Assembly: GCA_963681505.1 (NCBI GenBank)
Contig: OY811988.1
Coordinates: 2,498,306 to 2,562,305, forward strand
Direction of reading: 5' to 3'
Origin: Eunapius fragilis
Taxonomy: Eukaryota; Porifera; Demospongiae; Spongillida; Spongillidae
DNA: 64,000 nt
The position numbers and the translations under genes were made by a program. Shown one piece after another: positions 1 through 10,858 of the stretch (the first letter of the stretch is position 1; every line of letters starts with the position of its first letter). The notes under the pieces are model-generated. The model saw nothing but the letters and a program-made list of their open reading frames with translations. It searched no databases and had not been told where the DNA came from.

Positions 1-229
1 CCAACCCCTGTAAGTAATTTTTACTGTAGCGTTGCAATAACATATAACTAACTATGTGTAAAATAACTACAAACACTTATCTGAGCGTACAAATAGCGAT
101 TAACAAATGACTATGATTGCAAAATCGATAATGCCCCTCCCCTTTGGCGCCCTTCGTGACGTTGGCCCCTCCCCTTTTGGCGCCCTTCGTGGCGTTGGCC
201 CCTCCCTTCGGTAAGCGCTGGGGCCGCCT
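1..229. repeat. MITE copy, left end cut by window
   Basis: This stretch matches 41574-41776 closely: both contain the same run around CAACCCCT(G)TAAGTAATTTTTACTG and both end in GGCCGCCT. The second copy is a complete insertion inside an LTR, so this one is the same non-autonomous element with its left terminus outside the window. The copy here has a partial tandem duplication of about 35 bp (two CCCCTCCCCTTTTGGCGCCC-like blocks at roughly 135-207) that the other copy lacks. Confidence 0.8.
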
Positions 230-389
230 ATGACGCTGGACGCATCAGGACCCGGTCTCACACCAGGAGCCGTTATTGAAAGGTCGCGCGGGTAAGTTTT
301 TATTATTGAGTTAGAAAATCCAACTACATACTGTTCAACACTGCCATATACAATTATAAAAATTTCTTGAAGTCAGAGAGAACTGCTGA

Positions 390-1280
390 TCACTGGAAAG
401 CTCCTTTCACCGCACCTATCCACGTTCTTATGTCGGTTGGTTTCTCCCCGGTGATTGCTGTGTATTGACCAAGATCTCCTTGGTTCGTAACAGGAGAACC
501 TCCATTGATCAACTTGTCCAGTTCCAAAACACCGTCCGCCTGCCACTCCGGGAACCCTATTTGCAGCAAGGCCTGTTTTGCGGCCTCGAACGGAACCTGA
601 ACGTACTGCACCTGTCTGCCGAGTGCTTCGCTAAAGATAGCAGCGACCTCGCTGAGGGTGTGTCTGTCGCTTACGAGATTGTACGTTCGGTTGGCGTGCC
701 CGGTTGGGTTGGTGAGTATCGCGGCGGCCGCATTTCCCGCGTCCGCAACGAGCACGGGAGTAAACGGCTTGCTCGGGTCGATGGCATTGTAAAAGGCCGA
801 CTGACTCTTGATGGTATCCTTAAAGCCCCAGTAGTTGTCGGTGAAGAGAGGCAGACGAAGGAAGGCGTAGGTCACCCCGAGGCCGGAAATAGTGCTCTCC
901 AGCTTTGTGAACTGAGCTCCAAATATGGTGTCCGTCAAATCGGCCGTGAGCACACTGACCACCAGGAGGAACTTTACTCCCGCGTCTCTGGCGGCCTCGG
1001 CGGTGGCAATGGAGAGCTCCGCCCTCGCCTTGGTTCCAGGTGTGACGATGAACAATGCATCCACGCCCTTCAGGGTTGACACAAGCTTGTCTCTGTCGCC
1101 GCCCATCTCGGCTGCGACCAAGGTGACGCCACTCAGTCCCTTCAGCTTATCGGCGCTCTCCGGATTGCGAACACCAGCTCTGATCTCGACCTTATCGGCA
1201 TATTTGGAGGACAGCGCAGCTACTGTTGCGGCTCCAACGTTACCACTTGCGCCGATAACGAACACCACTGGCTTCGACAT
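390..1280 (-). CDS. NmrA-like NAD(P)-binding protein
   Basis: The intronless frame encodes 296 residues. Near the N-terminus is the Rossmann dinucleotide-binding glycine motif GASGNVG, followed by an acidic or basic second-strand region (RAGVRNPE) and the NmrA-type segments VDALFIVTPG and FLRLPLFTDNYW. Length and layout fit the NmrA/HSCARG branch of atypical short-chain dehydrogenases, which bind NAD(P) and act as redox sensors or quinone reductases; the substrate cannot be read from the sequence. The ATG at 1280 is preferred because the in-frame codon three triplets upstream is GTG. A TATA-like TATTTATAAC lies on the minus strand at 1336-1345, about 60 bp before the start. The frame is clearly richer in GC than the flanking AT-rich DNA and has no intron, so lateral acquisition from bacteria is possible. 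A bacterial contaminant is less likely because a eukaryotic-type repeat lies alongside on the same contig. Confidence 0.88.
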   Translation of the reverse strand: MSKPVVFVIGASGNVGAATVAALSSKYADKVEIRAGVRNPESADKLKGLSGVTLVAAEMGGDRDKLVSTLKGVDALFIVTPGTKARAELSIATAEAARDAGVKFLLVVSVLTADLTDTIFGAQFTKLESTISGLGVTYAFLRLPLFTDNYWGFKDTIKSQSAFYNAIDPSKPFTPVLVADAGNAAAAILTNPTGHANRTYNLVSDRHTLSEVAAIFSEALGRQVQYVQVPFEAAKQALLQIGFPEWQADGVLELDKLINGGSPVTNQGDLGQYTAITGEKPTDIRTWIGAVKGAFQ

Positions 1281-1335
1281 TTTATACACAAAACAGTGTG
1301 GTCAAGAGATGATGAGTAAGAAGGGAGAAATGTCT

Positions 1336-1345
1336 GTTATAAATA
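1336..1345 (-). promoter_or_regulatory. Candidate TATA box of the NmrA-like gene
   Basis: TATTTATAAC on the minus strand sits 56-65 bp upstream of the chosen ATG. Spacing allows a short 5' leader. Motif only; no other promoter signal was recognised. Confidence 0.4.
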
Positions 1346-1548
1346 GTACCACGTAGGCGTAAGAGATGTGGCTCGTGACGAAACAAGTCATGTCGCGAGG
1401 AATGAATTAATTTAATTTGCACTCCCACGCGATGATCCAATGCCGTGTGTGATACACGTCAGCACGTAAATGGTGACGTGCACGTGATGTTTTAATTCTG
1501 CAGGCAGTTAGTTGTATTTGAAACTGCATGCGTATATCTTATAAAACT

Positions 1549-1800
1549 ATATGGGATCGTGGCAGCGAAAAGGGACGTAGCGCGTATTTTTCATGTTTTC
1601 AAATTATTTCATATTCAAATAATCACCTATATCCTCTACAACTTCTTTCTTACGCACTTGAAATTAGACTCTCAATCATGGAGTTACGGTGGCCGGAATT
1701 TTTAATTACGTAATTGCACGCGTCAACTTTAAATTCATCTTCCTAGAATGATATATATACGCTAGCCGCTAGGTCCCTTTTCGCTGCCACGATCCCATAT
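1549..1800. repeat. 252-bp MITE with perfect 28-bp inverted ends
   Basis: Positions 1549-1576 and 1773-1800 are exact reverse complements (begin ATATGGGATCGTGGCAGCGA). The interior is AT-rich and carries no convincing reading frame. Size and terminal repeats are typical of a non-autonomous DNA transposon. The ATAT at the tips would fit a TA target, but the family is not identified. Confidence 0.8.
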
Positions 1801-3309
1801 TGTCGACGTCATAGGCCTAGCCTTATGTTCAGGTACCGTGCACTCTAGAGTACAGCCGCTGGCTACCGCATGACTTGAGCAAATCTTATATAAATGCACA
1901 CACGAACGTCAGAGCGTTACGAGAGGCTGCCCTTATGGAACATTAACCTCACTTAACCATCATTAACTTCTATGAAATCAATGGAAGGGCAAAATTAGAA
2001 ACGCGACGCCACGAGCTCTGAACTGAAAACTGACCCGACCACTATCCGGCATATTTCAGCAGACGTTATAAGGGTGAAAACTTTATTTATCTCCCCTACT
2101 CCAAAAACACCACCGCACTCGAGAGCTAATATCAGGCGTCCAGTATACTGTACATGTGCTGCTCGTCTTTCAGGTAGTTCAGTGCGAAAAGTTCAGTATT
2201 GAAACAAACAAACATTAGTCAGTCTAGATTCGAGGACTACACCACCTTTACAACAATCGTTTTTAAAAAGCTTCGTTTCTGTACAGGTTGTTGCTAAGGG
2301 TGTAATTAGTACACAGATATACATGACCTCACCTTAATAACCCATCTGTGATAGGACTTCCTGTTCACATGTCAAATGAAACATCCGTGAGCGTGTTTAT
2401 TCAGAACATTGACGTCAGAGGGGGAGGCATTACTCTGTTCTCCATGCACTCCGCGCGAATAACGTGAGTCTCTTGATGGTCGGGGGGGTTATATAACAGA
2501 CCAAATAGTTATAATCGTTTCTTTTACCGCTTTGTGAATTAGCTGAACTCTATTAACTAACGTTTATTGTAAGTTAACTGAATTATCAAATATTGGAGTT
2601 CTCCCAGAACTAAATCTACCGGACCAAGCACTTTTGTTACAATTCATTGGTACATGTAGGCTGGCCACATCACGGTGCTTGCCATCTTAGCCTAACCGGT
2701 ACGATGTACGCGTGCGCATTATTTGGAAGAAGTCCTTCTGGATGGCTGGACTTAATTTACGATCGGTTGGCGGGGCAAAGGAGTTGATCTAGGGAGTGGC
2801 CATAAAAGAGAGGTATCAGGAACTACGGTAGTAGTTCCTATATAGGAATTGATCCGGGTCGTGAAATCATTTTTTAAAAAACGCGACCCGCGTATAACTC
2901 GCGTACCAAGAAACGGATAGTGTAGCTCTTTGTTGCTATCGAACCAGAAGGCAAAGACGGCCATTTAAATGTTTTATTCCAGTCTTCAAACTGATTGCTT
3001 TAAGAGAACAAAAAAGTTTTACCTCGTCCCCGGGCCAATTCTTCTCCGTCGTCATCGTCGTCTTCTTTTTCTCGTGTGAGTATAACTCCGGATAGGAATG
3101 GTTTTAAAGAGCGCCAATTATATCAATCGCTTTAGAATCTCCTGGAAGGACATCTTCAAGTATCAGATATATGAATAAAGCTTAAAACTGACATACGTAA
3201 TCATTACGTAATGTGGAGTGTTAAATTGAAGCATTCCCATGGCAAAATTACGTATATTTAGAAGTGTGCAGCGTTATAAACAGGTGGGATTTCATTTGAT
3301 TTTCACCAC
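1801..3309. other. Intergenic DNA without recognisable gene
   Basis: Apart from the repeat copy near 2.0-2.2 kb, I see no supported coding region. Short frames here lack family resemblance and splice context. Confidence 0.5.
2000..2190. repeat. Dispersed repeat, copy of an arm of the 17.9-20.2 kb palindrome
   Basis: The stretch resembles 19607-19800: both share CCACGAGCTCT, then a TTTATCTC(C/T)CCTACTCCAAAA block, then CTCGTCTTTCAG(G/A)TAGT and AAGTTCAGTATT in the same order. It is therefore a partial, diverged copy of the same element. Confidence 0.6.
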
Positions 3310-3420
3310 TTTTGGCTAGCGAAGTTGTTTTTTTTTTTTCAAAATGCCTTCACGTCAACAAAAGAGGAGAGCTAAACGACGAGAGGAATACCTTCAAAAT
3401 CGAGACGGTCGACTAGAGTC

Positions 3421-3703
3421 AGGGGCGGATCCAGGGTTTCAGGGGTTGTTAATTAATTTCATGAAAGTGTGGGAGGGGTCTGGGGCGGAGCCCCCGCCGC
3501 CAACGCTTTTTCGTTATATCATGCGCACAAGTCATGATACTGCCTTGCCATTTGTTTGCTCGCTGAGCTGCAGTTGTATTACGAATTTCAGCCACTTTAC
3601 TTCGCAATAATTCTTAGTTGTTGCTCATGATAATTATTCATTACGGGTTTGAAAGGGGGGTTGCAACCCCCCCAACCCCCCCCCCCCCCCCCTTGGATCC
3701 GCC
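3421..3703. mobile_element. hAT-like MITE inserted in the basic-frame repeat
   Basis: It begins AGGGGCGGATCC and ends GGATCCGCC, giving a short inverted terminus GGCGGATCC. It contains a G-rich/C-rich interior including a poly-C run at about 3676-3692. Comparison with the uninterrupted copy near 22.88-22.91 kb places the insertion between CTAGAGTC and the following CCCGC.TTCGG. A related left end occurs at 20513. The 8-bp duplication expected for hAT is not intact. Confidence 0.6.
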
Positions 3704-3889
3704 GTATCCCGCTTCGGTACAAAGCTGGCCCTTCAAAAGCGGGCGTCTGCTCGTGACGGTAGAAGGGTGGGGGGGAGGGGGGAGAGGGGGGAACTTCATA
3801 AGTGCAATTAAAGAGGCTACGTCATAACTATAACTTGTGAGTACTTGCCAGTATTCGCAGAAATCATCGACAATGAAATTAAAAATTTA

Positions 3890-4180
3890 GGAAACAAGTA
3901 TAGAAAAACATTCTCTAACGAGAAAGTTGGTGGGATATAGGAATTGGAGGCAATGGTGGTTTAAAAAAGAAGAGAACAAGGGTTTGGGAAAAGAAAAATG
4001 AGACAAAAATCCTATATTTAGCACATGTAAATGTAAAAGAAGTGCTAAATAATTATATAGGATTTTTGTCTCATTTTTCTTTTCACAAACCATTGTTCTC
4101 TTCCTTTTTACACCACCATTGCCTCCAATTCCTATATCCCACCAACTTTCTCGTTAGAGAATGTTTTTCTTTACTTGTAA
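3890..4180. repeat. Long hairpin (inverted arms of about 70 bp plus inner stem)
   Basis: The left arm 3890-3958 and right arm 4111-4180 are near-perfect reverse complements. A second inner stem pairs AAATGAGACAAAAATCCTAT with its complement around 4001-4078. The same hairpin occurs in the copy at 22.45-22.68 kb, so it is part of the repeat family. Confidence 0.8.
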
Positions 4181-4228
4181 TATAATATCTCCTCTGCGGG
4201 TTAGGGCCGCGCAAGAGGAACAGTACCC

Positions 4229-5997
4229 CAAGACTCACTGTGCAAATGATTTGTTATACGATAGCGTATTCTATAGCGTATATTCGAATATACCCCTTAA
4301 ATATACGCACCTGCGTATAGAACCATATACACGGGTGCGTATATTGAAATATAACCGATCACGTGACATTCATGGTCGCTTAGCAAGCCTTTGAATTCAC
4401 TTTGTGGCTATCTTGTCGGTCACCGTATACTAAGCGCTTCATATTCCGTGTATTTGTCCTACTCCCACACCTCGTTCCCGATCCAATTTAGAATCCAATT
4501 TAAATTTTAATAATTTGCACAAGTACAACAGAACAACAAACTAACAGTCCGAGGTGACATCCAGCATAACTTCGTTCCAAGTCGCCTGTACAGAACAACT
4601 GTAAATTCTTATCGTCAAAATTATTTAACTCACCGCATATGTATCCTTGCGAACTGTCGTGTTGATACAACACAGACATTGAAATGAAAACGAAATTGGC
4701 AACGCTTACCTTTCTAGTCACGTTTCATCTAGCAAATTGTGAACAGTTGGGAAAGGTTAAGAAGGTTAAACGCTTACCGGACCTGTCAGCAACAAATCAC
4801 GATGGAACTGTCTGATAATACCCGACTTGTCAAAGTGTCTGGATTCGTCCAACACGTAGCCAGTTACACGAACAACTTTAGACAAATGGACGAGTATAGC
4901 AGCACTTTGCAAAACAAGAAATGACATACCTTTTGCTACCGTGCTCCGTTGTGCCGGTTTCGGTTGCTCAACAGGAACACTTGGGACATGCCAAACTGGT
5001 GCAAATAGTCAGAGGTGATTAGCAACACTATTTCTCGCCAACTTAGTCTTACCATTCAAACAATACGCTGATCTCTAGAGTCCATTTTCAGAGTCTTCTC
5101 AATCAACACGCGGCAATGGAATAGCCCGCCTAAAATTTACAAGTCACGTGCGGTAAGCAAACCACATTCCTAATTGGAGCAGCCCTATACCATCACTCAT
5201 GTCAGAAAGAGCACCAAAAAAGATCATCACCAACACAATGAATCATAGCATGTCTGTTACCATGCAAGAAAGCGATGGCACCTCGATGAGATTACTGGAG
5301 AACCCGAAATCATATTTACTAGCCTAAGGATCTGACATTGTGGAAACTAATTACTTCTAAAGTACATATCTTTTATAAATGCAATATCCGCTGTATACAT
5401 AATTTAGTATACAGCTAACATGCGATTATGTACCAGTACAATACATATATACTCACGCTCGCAAGTGGCTATGGTAAAAAATTTGATAGGGGATAGCTTC
5501 GAGTAGTCAGTACGTATACATACATGGAGTGCTCCATTCGTCGACCGATAGTGGCTAGAGCTTGACTTTTGTTCGCTAAAAGGATGTTAAAATGACCATG
5601 TCAGAGTATGATTATAGGACAAGGTACGGTTTTAACCGGACCACTTATTCCCCGAGGGAAGAAAAAACAGTTGTGACCCCCTGACGTATGCATTAACCGG
5701 CCCTCCCATACCGGCCATAGTTATAACCGGAGCACTTACTATAGTGTGGCTACACTAGCCTGTAAGATGAGAAGAGCATTTTAACTGTGGCCAATGAATT
5801 TGCAAGTGTAATAAAGCGCACAACGGGTTATTGCATGGTCATTACATTTTAATGGCTGCCTATGTAAACTGTGACGCAAGTGCGGTTGTGCATTCGTGAA
5901 ATATACAACGTCGTATATTTCAAATGTACTGATCCGGCGTATATTTCAAGTATAGTCCAAAGTATACAGTATCGTATAACAAACTATTTGCACAGTG
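4229..5997. repeat. Inverted repeat pair, possible 1.77 kb element
   Basis: ACTGTGCAAAT.ATTTGTTATACGATA at 4238-4267 reappears as its reverse complement at 5964-5996. Weaker similarity (repeated CGTATATTT motifs) continues inward on both sides. They could be the ends of one element or two separate MITE copies in opposite orientation. No transposase lies between them. Confidence 0.5.
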
Positions 5998-6239
5998 ACT
6001 GTCCCTGCAGACCTCGTGTATACATATGTATATTTCGTCACAAAAGTTAAACCACAGACGTCCGACGGGCATCTCTTTCATGGAACTGACATGAGGACTG
6101 AATCTTAAGCTTGTGATTGTATACATGTTAATGATTCCGGTGACTGAAAATACTATCAGATGATAATGAGGAAGCGTACTACATAACATGGATGACAGGT
6201 GACTAGATAAGGATGATAGCTGCCACCGTTCGATCCGCA

Positions 6240-8640
6240 TTGCTTTCCAGTGAGCTTATTGCCGACGCGTAGAAGCGTACGCAAATAAATCGTTTGGCAT
6301 CGACGCTCTCTCAACTTCTTATTAATAGAAAGTTTGGACCATTTAGTTAATTGGCTTCAATTGACCTTTTACCGCTGACATCACAAATTAATTGACTATG
6401 TTTGATAAAACATAGTCCTCTTAGAAACGCCCACAAAGAAGCACAAGATTATACAATGTAGGACCGCAGTTTTGTGTTTATTACTTGTATACTGTTATGG
6501 CTAAAGACCATACAGTGTACACTACACCATAACATGGCCTTTATATATTTACTCATAGCCATCACAGGCAGGCATCTCCATCATGGTGCCTAGAACTGAA
6601 GCAGCATTACCTTGGGACTTGAACAGAGAGCCTTTGCCTAAGGTAGCTAAAAGAATGCTGATCTTCAGTGATCTTTCACATGCAAGCTCTCTTTAAAAGG
6701 TAAGGATTTGGGGACCGTATGCACCTGAGGAGGTCTCAGTGGCCACAGGCTGGAAGAAGTGGGAAGACCTCAGGTTAGCCTATTAAAAATGAATGATAAA
6801 TGAATGCCTAACTATATTCCAAAATGAAGTATCTTCGCCAGACAGGGCAAATGTTGTAGTGCTCACAAGTTACCTAACCAGAGTGAAAAACACGTATATC
6901 TCATCAGCAACTTCTGCAATGTTTAGCATAAAAATCGCTTACAAGAGCTCCATCATAAATACAACAATAATGAGATGTGTGATAAAGTACTTCTTAACGA
7001 AAATAAATATTTAAAAAGCATTTAAGAGAATATATAAGTTGACTCCCTCATTCATGTGTGACATTAGCGGTAAATGGTCCATTGGCCTCAAGCCAGGACA
7101 GAAATGGGAAGTTTTATGTGACAGGGTGAGGGCACAAGATCTACTTTTCTAGCAGTTCAAGAAAAGGATGAGCATTGAGTGATTGGGACGGGCAAACTGG
7201 TGATGAAGCTGAAGGGTACAACTTGGGAGTGGCCACGTAAAGGGAAATATCCTTTCTGCCAATTAGGGCCATGCAAGCGACTGATCACTCTGAAGCTGCC
7301 TCAAAAGACTTACTGGATGGTTTTCTATAAGAGTTGGATTATGCCAGACCAGAGATAACAGGTTTAGGAGGCTACAGAGAATGTGCAAGTAGTTGATTAG
7401 TCAAGCTATAGAGTTCTGTATCACTAAATTTTTTTTAGATTAATACTAATAAAACTAATAAAGGATACTACTTCTAATGACGAGTTGTAGTTTTATAATC
7501 TTACTGCAAATTAAAATTAATGCAAAACTGATATTATTTTTACCGAAGCAACCAAAATGTTACTGCATTAGTACTGCTTGGCAATTCACTGGACAATGAA
7601 GCCAGTGATGACTTGAAAAATGCTTGATCGCTAAGTTATTAAGCGACACACCACATTCTGATCATTATTGAGCAGCTGATAGTAATGAGTAAGCTACAAT
7701 GAATTATTAGTCAGATAATTCCTGAAATGTGGCTACACGCCTATACATTTTGCGCGCCCAACCTGACACTACACAGCATGAATGAAGTTATATAGCTTAA
7801 TCTTTTTTGCAGTTATCATAATCTAATAGATTACCCTTGTGTACAATAATTTATAGGATAGTTTTAGTATCCTAATTCTGCCAAGGTATATAGAAACTAG
7901 CTACCACGAAGAATCACTGCCTGGCTGGATCAAATCTCATGATCTGTGCACGCAACCGTACAAAAATAACTCCTCAATACAGCATACACTTGTATAAATA
8001 CTCATATGACCACTCAATGGGAAACCACAGGTCAGCAGATCTCTGTCACACCATTGGTTAGCGATTGTGGCTGTGCACATGGAACATTGCATCATTGCAC
8101 GTGTTTCCTTAGCAATTATTTAGATAACCACCTTAGTCAGAGATTACCACAATTGTACATTCTCCCCCCCCCATAAATAATAATTATATCAGCCTTTAAA
8201 CTGTGAGCATGTTCATTATGATCCATTACTCTGGAAATATTTGAAGTTTAATACCGTTGGGTATAAATAGAGCACTCGAAATAGTGTCAGCAATTAGTTA
8301 ATCAAGTTCTACAGCAGCTGTAACTTCAACTCATCTGGTCCTCATAATGCATGTTGTTAATGTGATTGGTTCTAGAGATGTGGCAAAAGTAGGTTGATCT
8401 TTCATTGCAATGAGAGTCAAGTATCACTTATCTGTCACGAATTATAACTTACATCACTTGCAACTGTATGTGTAGATTATCATCCAAGCAACGAGGCTCG
8501 AAGGACTATATTTGAATCACATACGCACACAGACAACTTTATAAGATCTTTTCTGTACACGTCCTGCATTAGGTCCGCTTGCTAGTGATACTCTATAATT
8601 TGTTTTGTATTGATTCAGAACTAATGCATTGCCTTCCTCA
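6240..8640. other. Intergenic DNA without recognisable gene
   Basis: AT-rich, with no frame that I can connect to a family on either strand. The last bases before the next gene (CTCACCTTTAG before 8647) look like a splice acceptor, so an upstream non-coding exon may lie here. Confidence 0.4.
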
Positions 8641-8666
8641 CCTTTAGTTAGTGTTTGGCATCAACC

Positions 8667-10130
8667 ATGAAGTGGCGATACTTCAAATCAAAGCATGGGC
8701 TTATCGTGATTCTATGGTCCATGGTCATTGAGCTAAGCCTTTCATCAATTCCATACACTTCTATTGCTGCTGTATGGAATGCAATGCTGGTAGCAATGTT
8801 TCTTCTCTACCCTGTGTTTGGTATGGTAGCAGATGTACGATTCGGGCGTTTTAATGTAATGACCATTGGCACATGGATAACTTGGGTTGGAGCTGTCTCT
8901 GTTTCCTTGTACTACGCAACCATAAATTTTATTCGTAGCACCTTTCTCGTCACACTGCTCTATTTGGTGCAGCAAACTGGTGCTGGCATTTGTCAGGCCA
9001 ATGCTCTCCAGTTTGGCATAGACCAGCTGCAGGATGCATCATCAGAGCAGCTCAGTTCCTACGTCTACTGGTATGTGTGGTCTCGGGAGATTGCAAGTGA
9101 ACTGCTGGCATGGATAAATAAAGACTATAGAAGTTCAAATCCTAGCCAGGGCATAATACTGGATAGGATGCTAATAGTTGCTGTATTTCTTTCTTTCACA
9201 CTCTGTGCAATACCTTTTTTCTTGAGCCGGTGGAAATTTATAGAACCAAAGGTTTCAAACCCCTACAGTCTGGTATGGCAAGTACTTAAATTTGCTTGGA
9301 AGCATAAATATCCTCTAAATCGTAGTGCTTTTACATACTGGGAAGAATTGAAACCCTCTAGAATTGAACTAGGCGAAAATAAATATGGAGGTCCTTTTAA
9401 CCATGAGCAAATTGAGGATGTTCAGGCATTCTTTAGAATAACAAAGCTCCTATTATGGTTGACTGGATTATTCATCTGCAGGAATGGTTTCAATATAATA
9501 AATGTTACTTTTAACTGGACAGTCACACAGAGGTTAACAATACAAGGGATTGTGACCTCAGTAGTCCTGATATTGCTGGTATTGCATGAGCTCCTCATTT
9601 ATCCATGCTTCAAGACAAGGTATCCTGGGGCGCTGATAAGAACCTCCATTGGAGGTGCACTTTCTCTGTTGGTACTTGCAGTTGTTCTGCTCTACAATGC
9701 TACAGGGCGAGCGGTATATGTAGTGAATGGCAATACTGAATACAGACTTTTCTTGAATCCCTGGTTCAACTTACCCACCTGGCTATGTGGGGTCATCGCG
9801 TTCCATCTTATCTTCACCACGTCTTTGTTGGAGTTCATTGTGGCACAGTCGCCCCACTCGATGAGAGGCATGCTCATCGGAATCTATTACTGTGTTGGCT
9901 ATGGACTAGGACAAGCTATTGCCTGGCTTTTGTACTTACCTTTTAAAGGTCGGGACATTACTGCCTCATTTCACAATGATACAATTTACTTATCCCTGAT
10001 GGTTGCAGTGGGAATAGTTAGTATTGCCATGTTTATGCTAGCTGCCAATAATTACAAGTACAGAGAAAGAGAGGAAATGGTATCACCTCATGTATTTGCA
10101 GAGAGATACTATGCTACAGAAATGAATTAA
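8667..10130 (+). CDS. POT/SLC15-like proton-coupled peptide transporter family member
   Basis: A single exon encodes 487 residues of a polytopic membrane protein with about 11-12 hydrophobic segments. Family marks are the early LLYPVFGMVADVRFGRF loop (POT signature region between the first helices), the central hydrophilic loop with KYGGPFNHEQIEDVQAFFRI, and the late segment AQSPHSMRGMLIG. POT proteins import di/tripeptides or other small substrates with protons across the plasma or lysosomal membrane. This invertebrate subgroup is expanded and its substrates are not defined. The first ATG is at 8667 (context TCAACCATGA); the in-frame codon four triplets upstream is TTG. A CTCACCTTTAG acceptor-like sequence 20 bp upstream suggests a spliced leader exon. 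The gene is on the same strand as the SLC49-type gene 730 bp downstream, but the proteins are unrelated. Confidence 0.85.
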   Translation: MKWRYFKSKHGLIVILWSMVIELSLSSIPYTSIAAVWNAMLVAMFLLYPVFGMVADVRFGRFNVMTIGTWITWVGAVSVSLYYATINFIRSTFLVTLLYLVQQTGAGICQANALQFGIDQLQDASSEQLSSYVYWYVWSREIASELLAWINKDYRSSNPSQGIILDRMLIVAVFLSFTLCAIPFFLSRWKFIEPKVSNPYSLVWQVLKFAWKHKYPLNRSAFTYWEELKPSRIELGENKYGGPFNHEQIEDVQAFFRITKLLLWLTGLFICRNGFNIINVTFNWTVTQRLTIQGIVTSVVLILLVLHELLIYPCFKTRYPGALIRTSIGGALSLLVLAVVLLYNATGRAVYVVNGNTEYRLFLNPWFNLPTWLCGVIAFHLIFTTSLLEFIVAQSPHSMRGMLIGIYYCVGYGLGQAIAWLLYLPFKGRDITASFHNDTIYLSLMVAVGIVSIAMFMLAANNYKYREREEMVSPHVFAERYYATEMN

Positions 10131-10858
10131 TGCCTCATTGAGTGTCTAACATTTTGCTTTGTAATCATGTCATGCGATGAATACTTATTGTTAAAGCATA
10201 ATTATAGCTTTATGCAGGCAAACCATTTATTGCTCAGTGTTGTACGTATATGGTTTCTGTATTCCGAAAATACCGTTGTATGTGATGGCAAGGAGTTATC
10301 GTTGACAGACAAGGAGACAATTTGACCTTCCCTCCCACTACCCCCCCCCCCCCCCCCCCCCGCACAATTTTTGTGAGTAAAACGACAAATGCATGTCACG
10401 TGCATCAATTGGGGGTGTAAGAAAAAACTACGAAGGACCAGGGGAGGAATGAGACCTGAGCGACCTTTGCATTCAGGTGTCAGCATGCAGTCGAGCGATT
10501 GAAAGTATAGCCCGTGGATAATAGACCCCTCTGACATATGATGGAGGAGCGATGTAGAGAGAGAGAAGATGACAACGAATCCAGACCACGGACACGGTTG
10601 AACTATATGTGTCTGAAGGAACTGTAATACGTACGATACATAGTATTGATAGTAAACATGGCGTATCGCGCTCATTATAAAATTACCAACTTTGGAGGAA
10701 TTTAAGTGATTAATGACTTCCAGCCTTCTTTCTTTGTTGCTTTGTACGCAATCCCATATTGCCCCGCCCCCTCAAGGTTAAACCGTAAAGTAAACAAAGA
10801 ATTAATTCAAACGTGATTGGTCTGCGTGGGCACGAGGAAGCTTGGGTCACATGATAGA
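10131..10858. other. Intergenic spacer with poly-C tract
   Basis: This holds a run of about 22 C at 10340-10361 inside a C-rich stretch. No coding region is recognised. It should contain the 3' end of the POT-like gene and the promoter of the next gene. Confidence 0.5.

Larger units (their letters stand above)
3310..4190 (+). pseudogene. Degenerate repeat with a Lys/Arg-rich N-terminal coding start
   Basis: An ATG at 3344 opens a basic frame (MPSRQQKRRAKRREEY...) that is broken after about 25 codons by a MITE. A second copy lies on the opposite strand at about 22440-22985 and preserves the uninterrupted order: basic start, a homopolymer tract, an AAGAGGCTACGT block, then a long hairpin. Such basic starts are common in transposon-linked repetitive frames of sponges (from memory of the family style, not a search). 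Both copies look dead: this one is interrupted and the other has an early stop. The parent element is not identified. Confidence 0.5.

Noticed and set aside
465-1356. Plus-strand open frames opposite the NmrA-like gene
   Set aside because: They are antisense shadows of a clearly conserved minus-strand protein and show no family features.
10202-10675. Minus-strand frame of 157 codons
   Set aside because: It includes a poly-Gly run made by the poly-C tract and has no family features.
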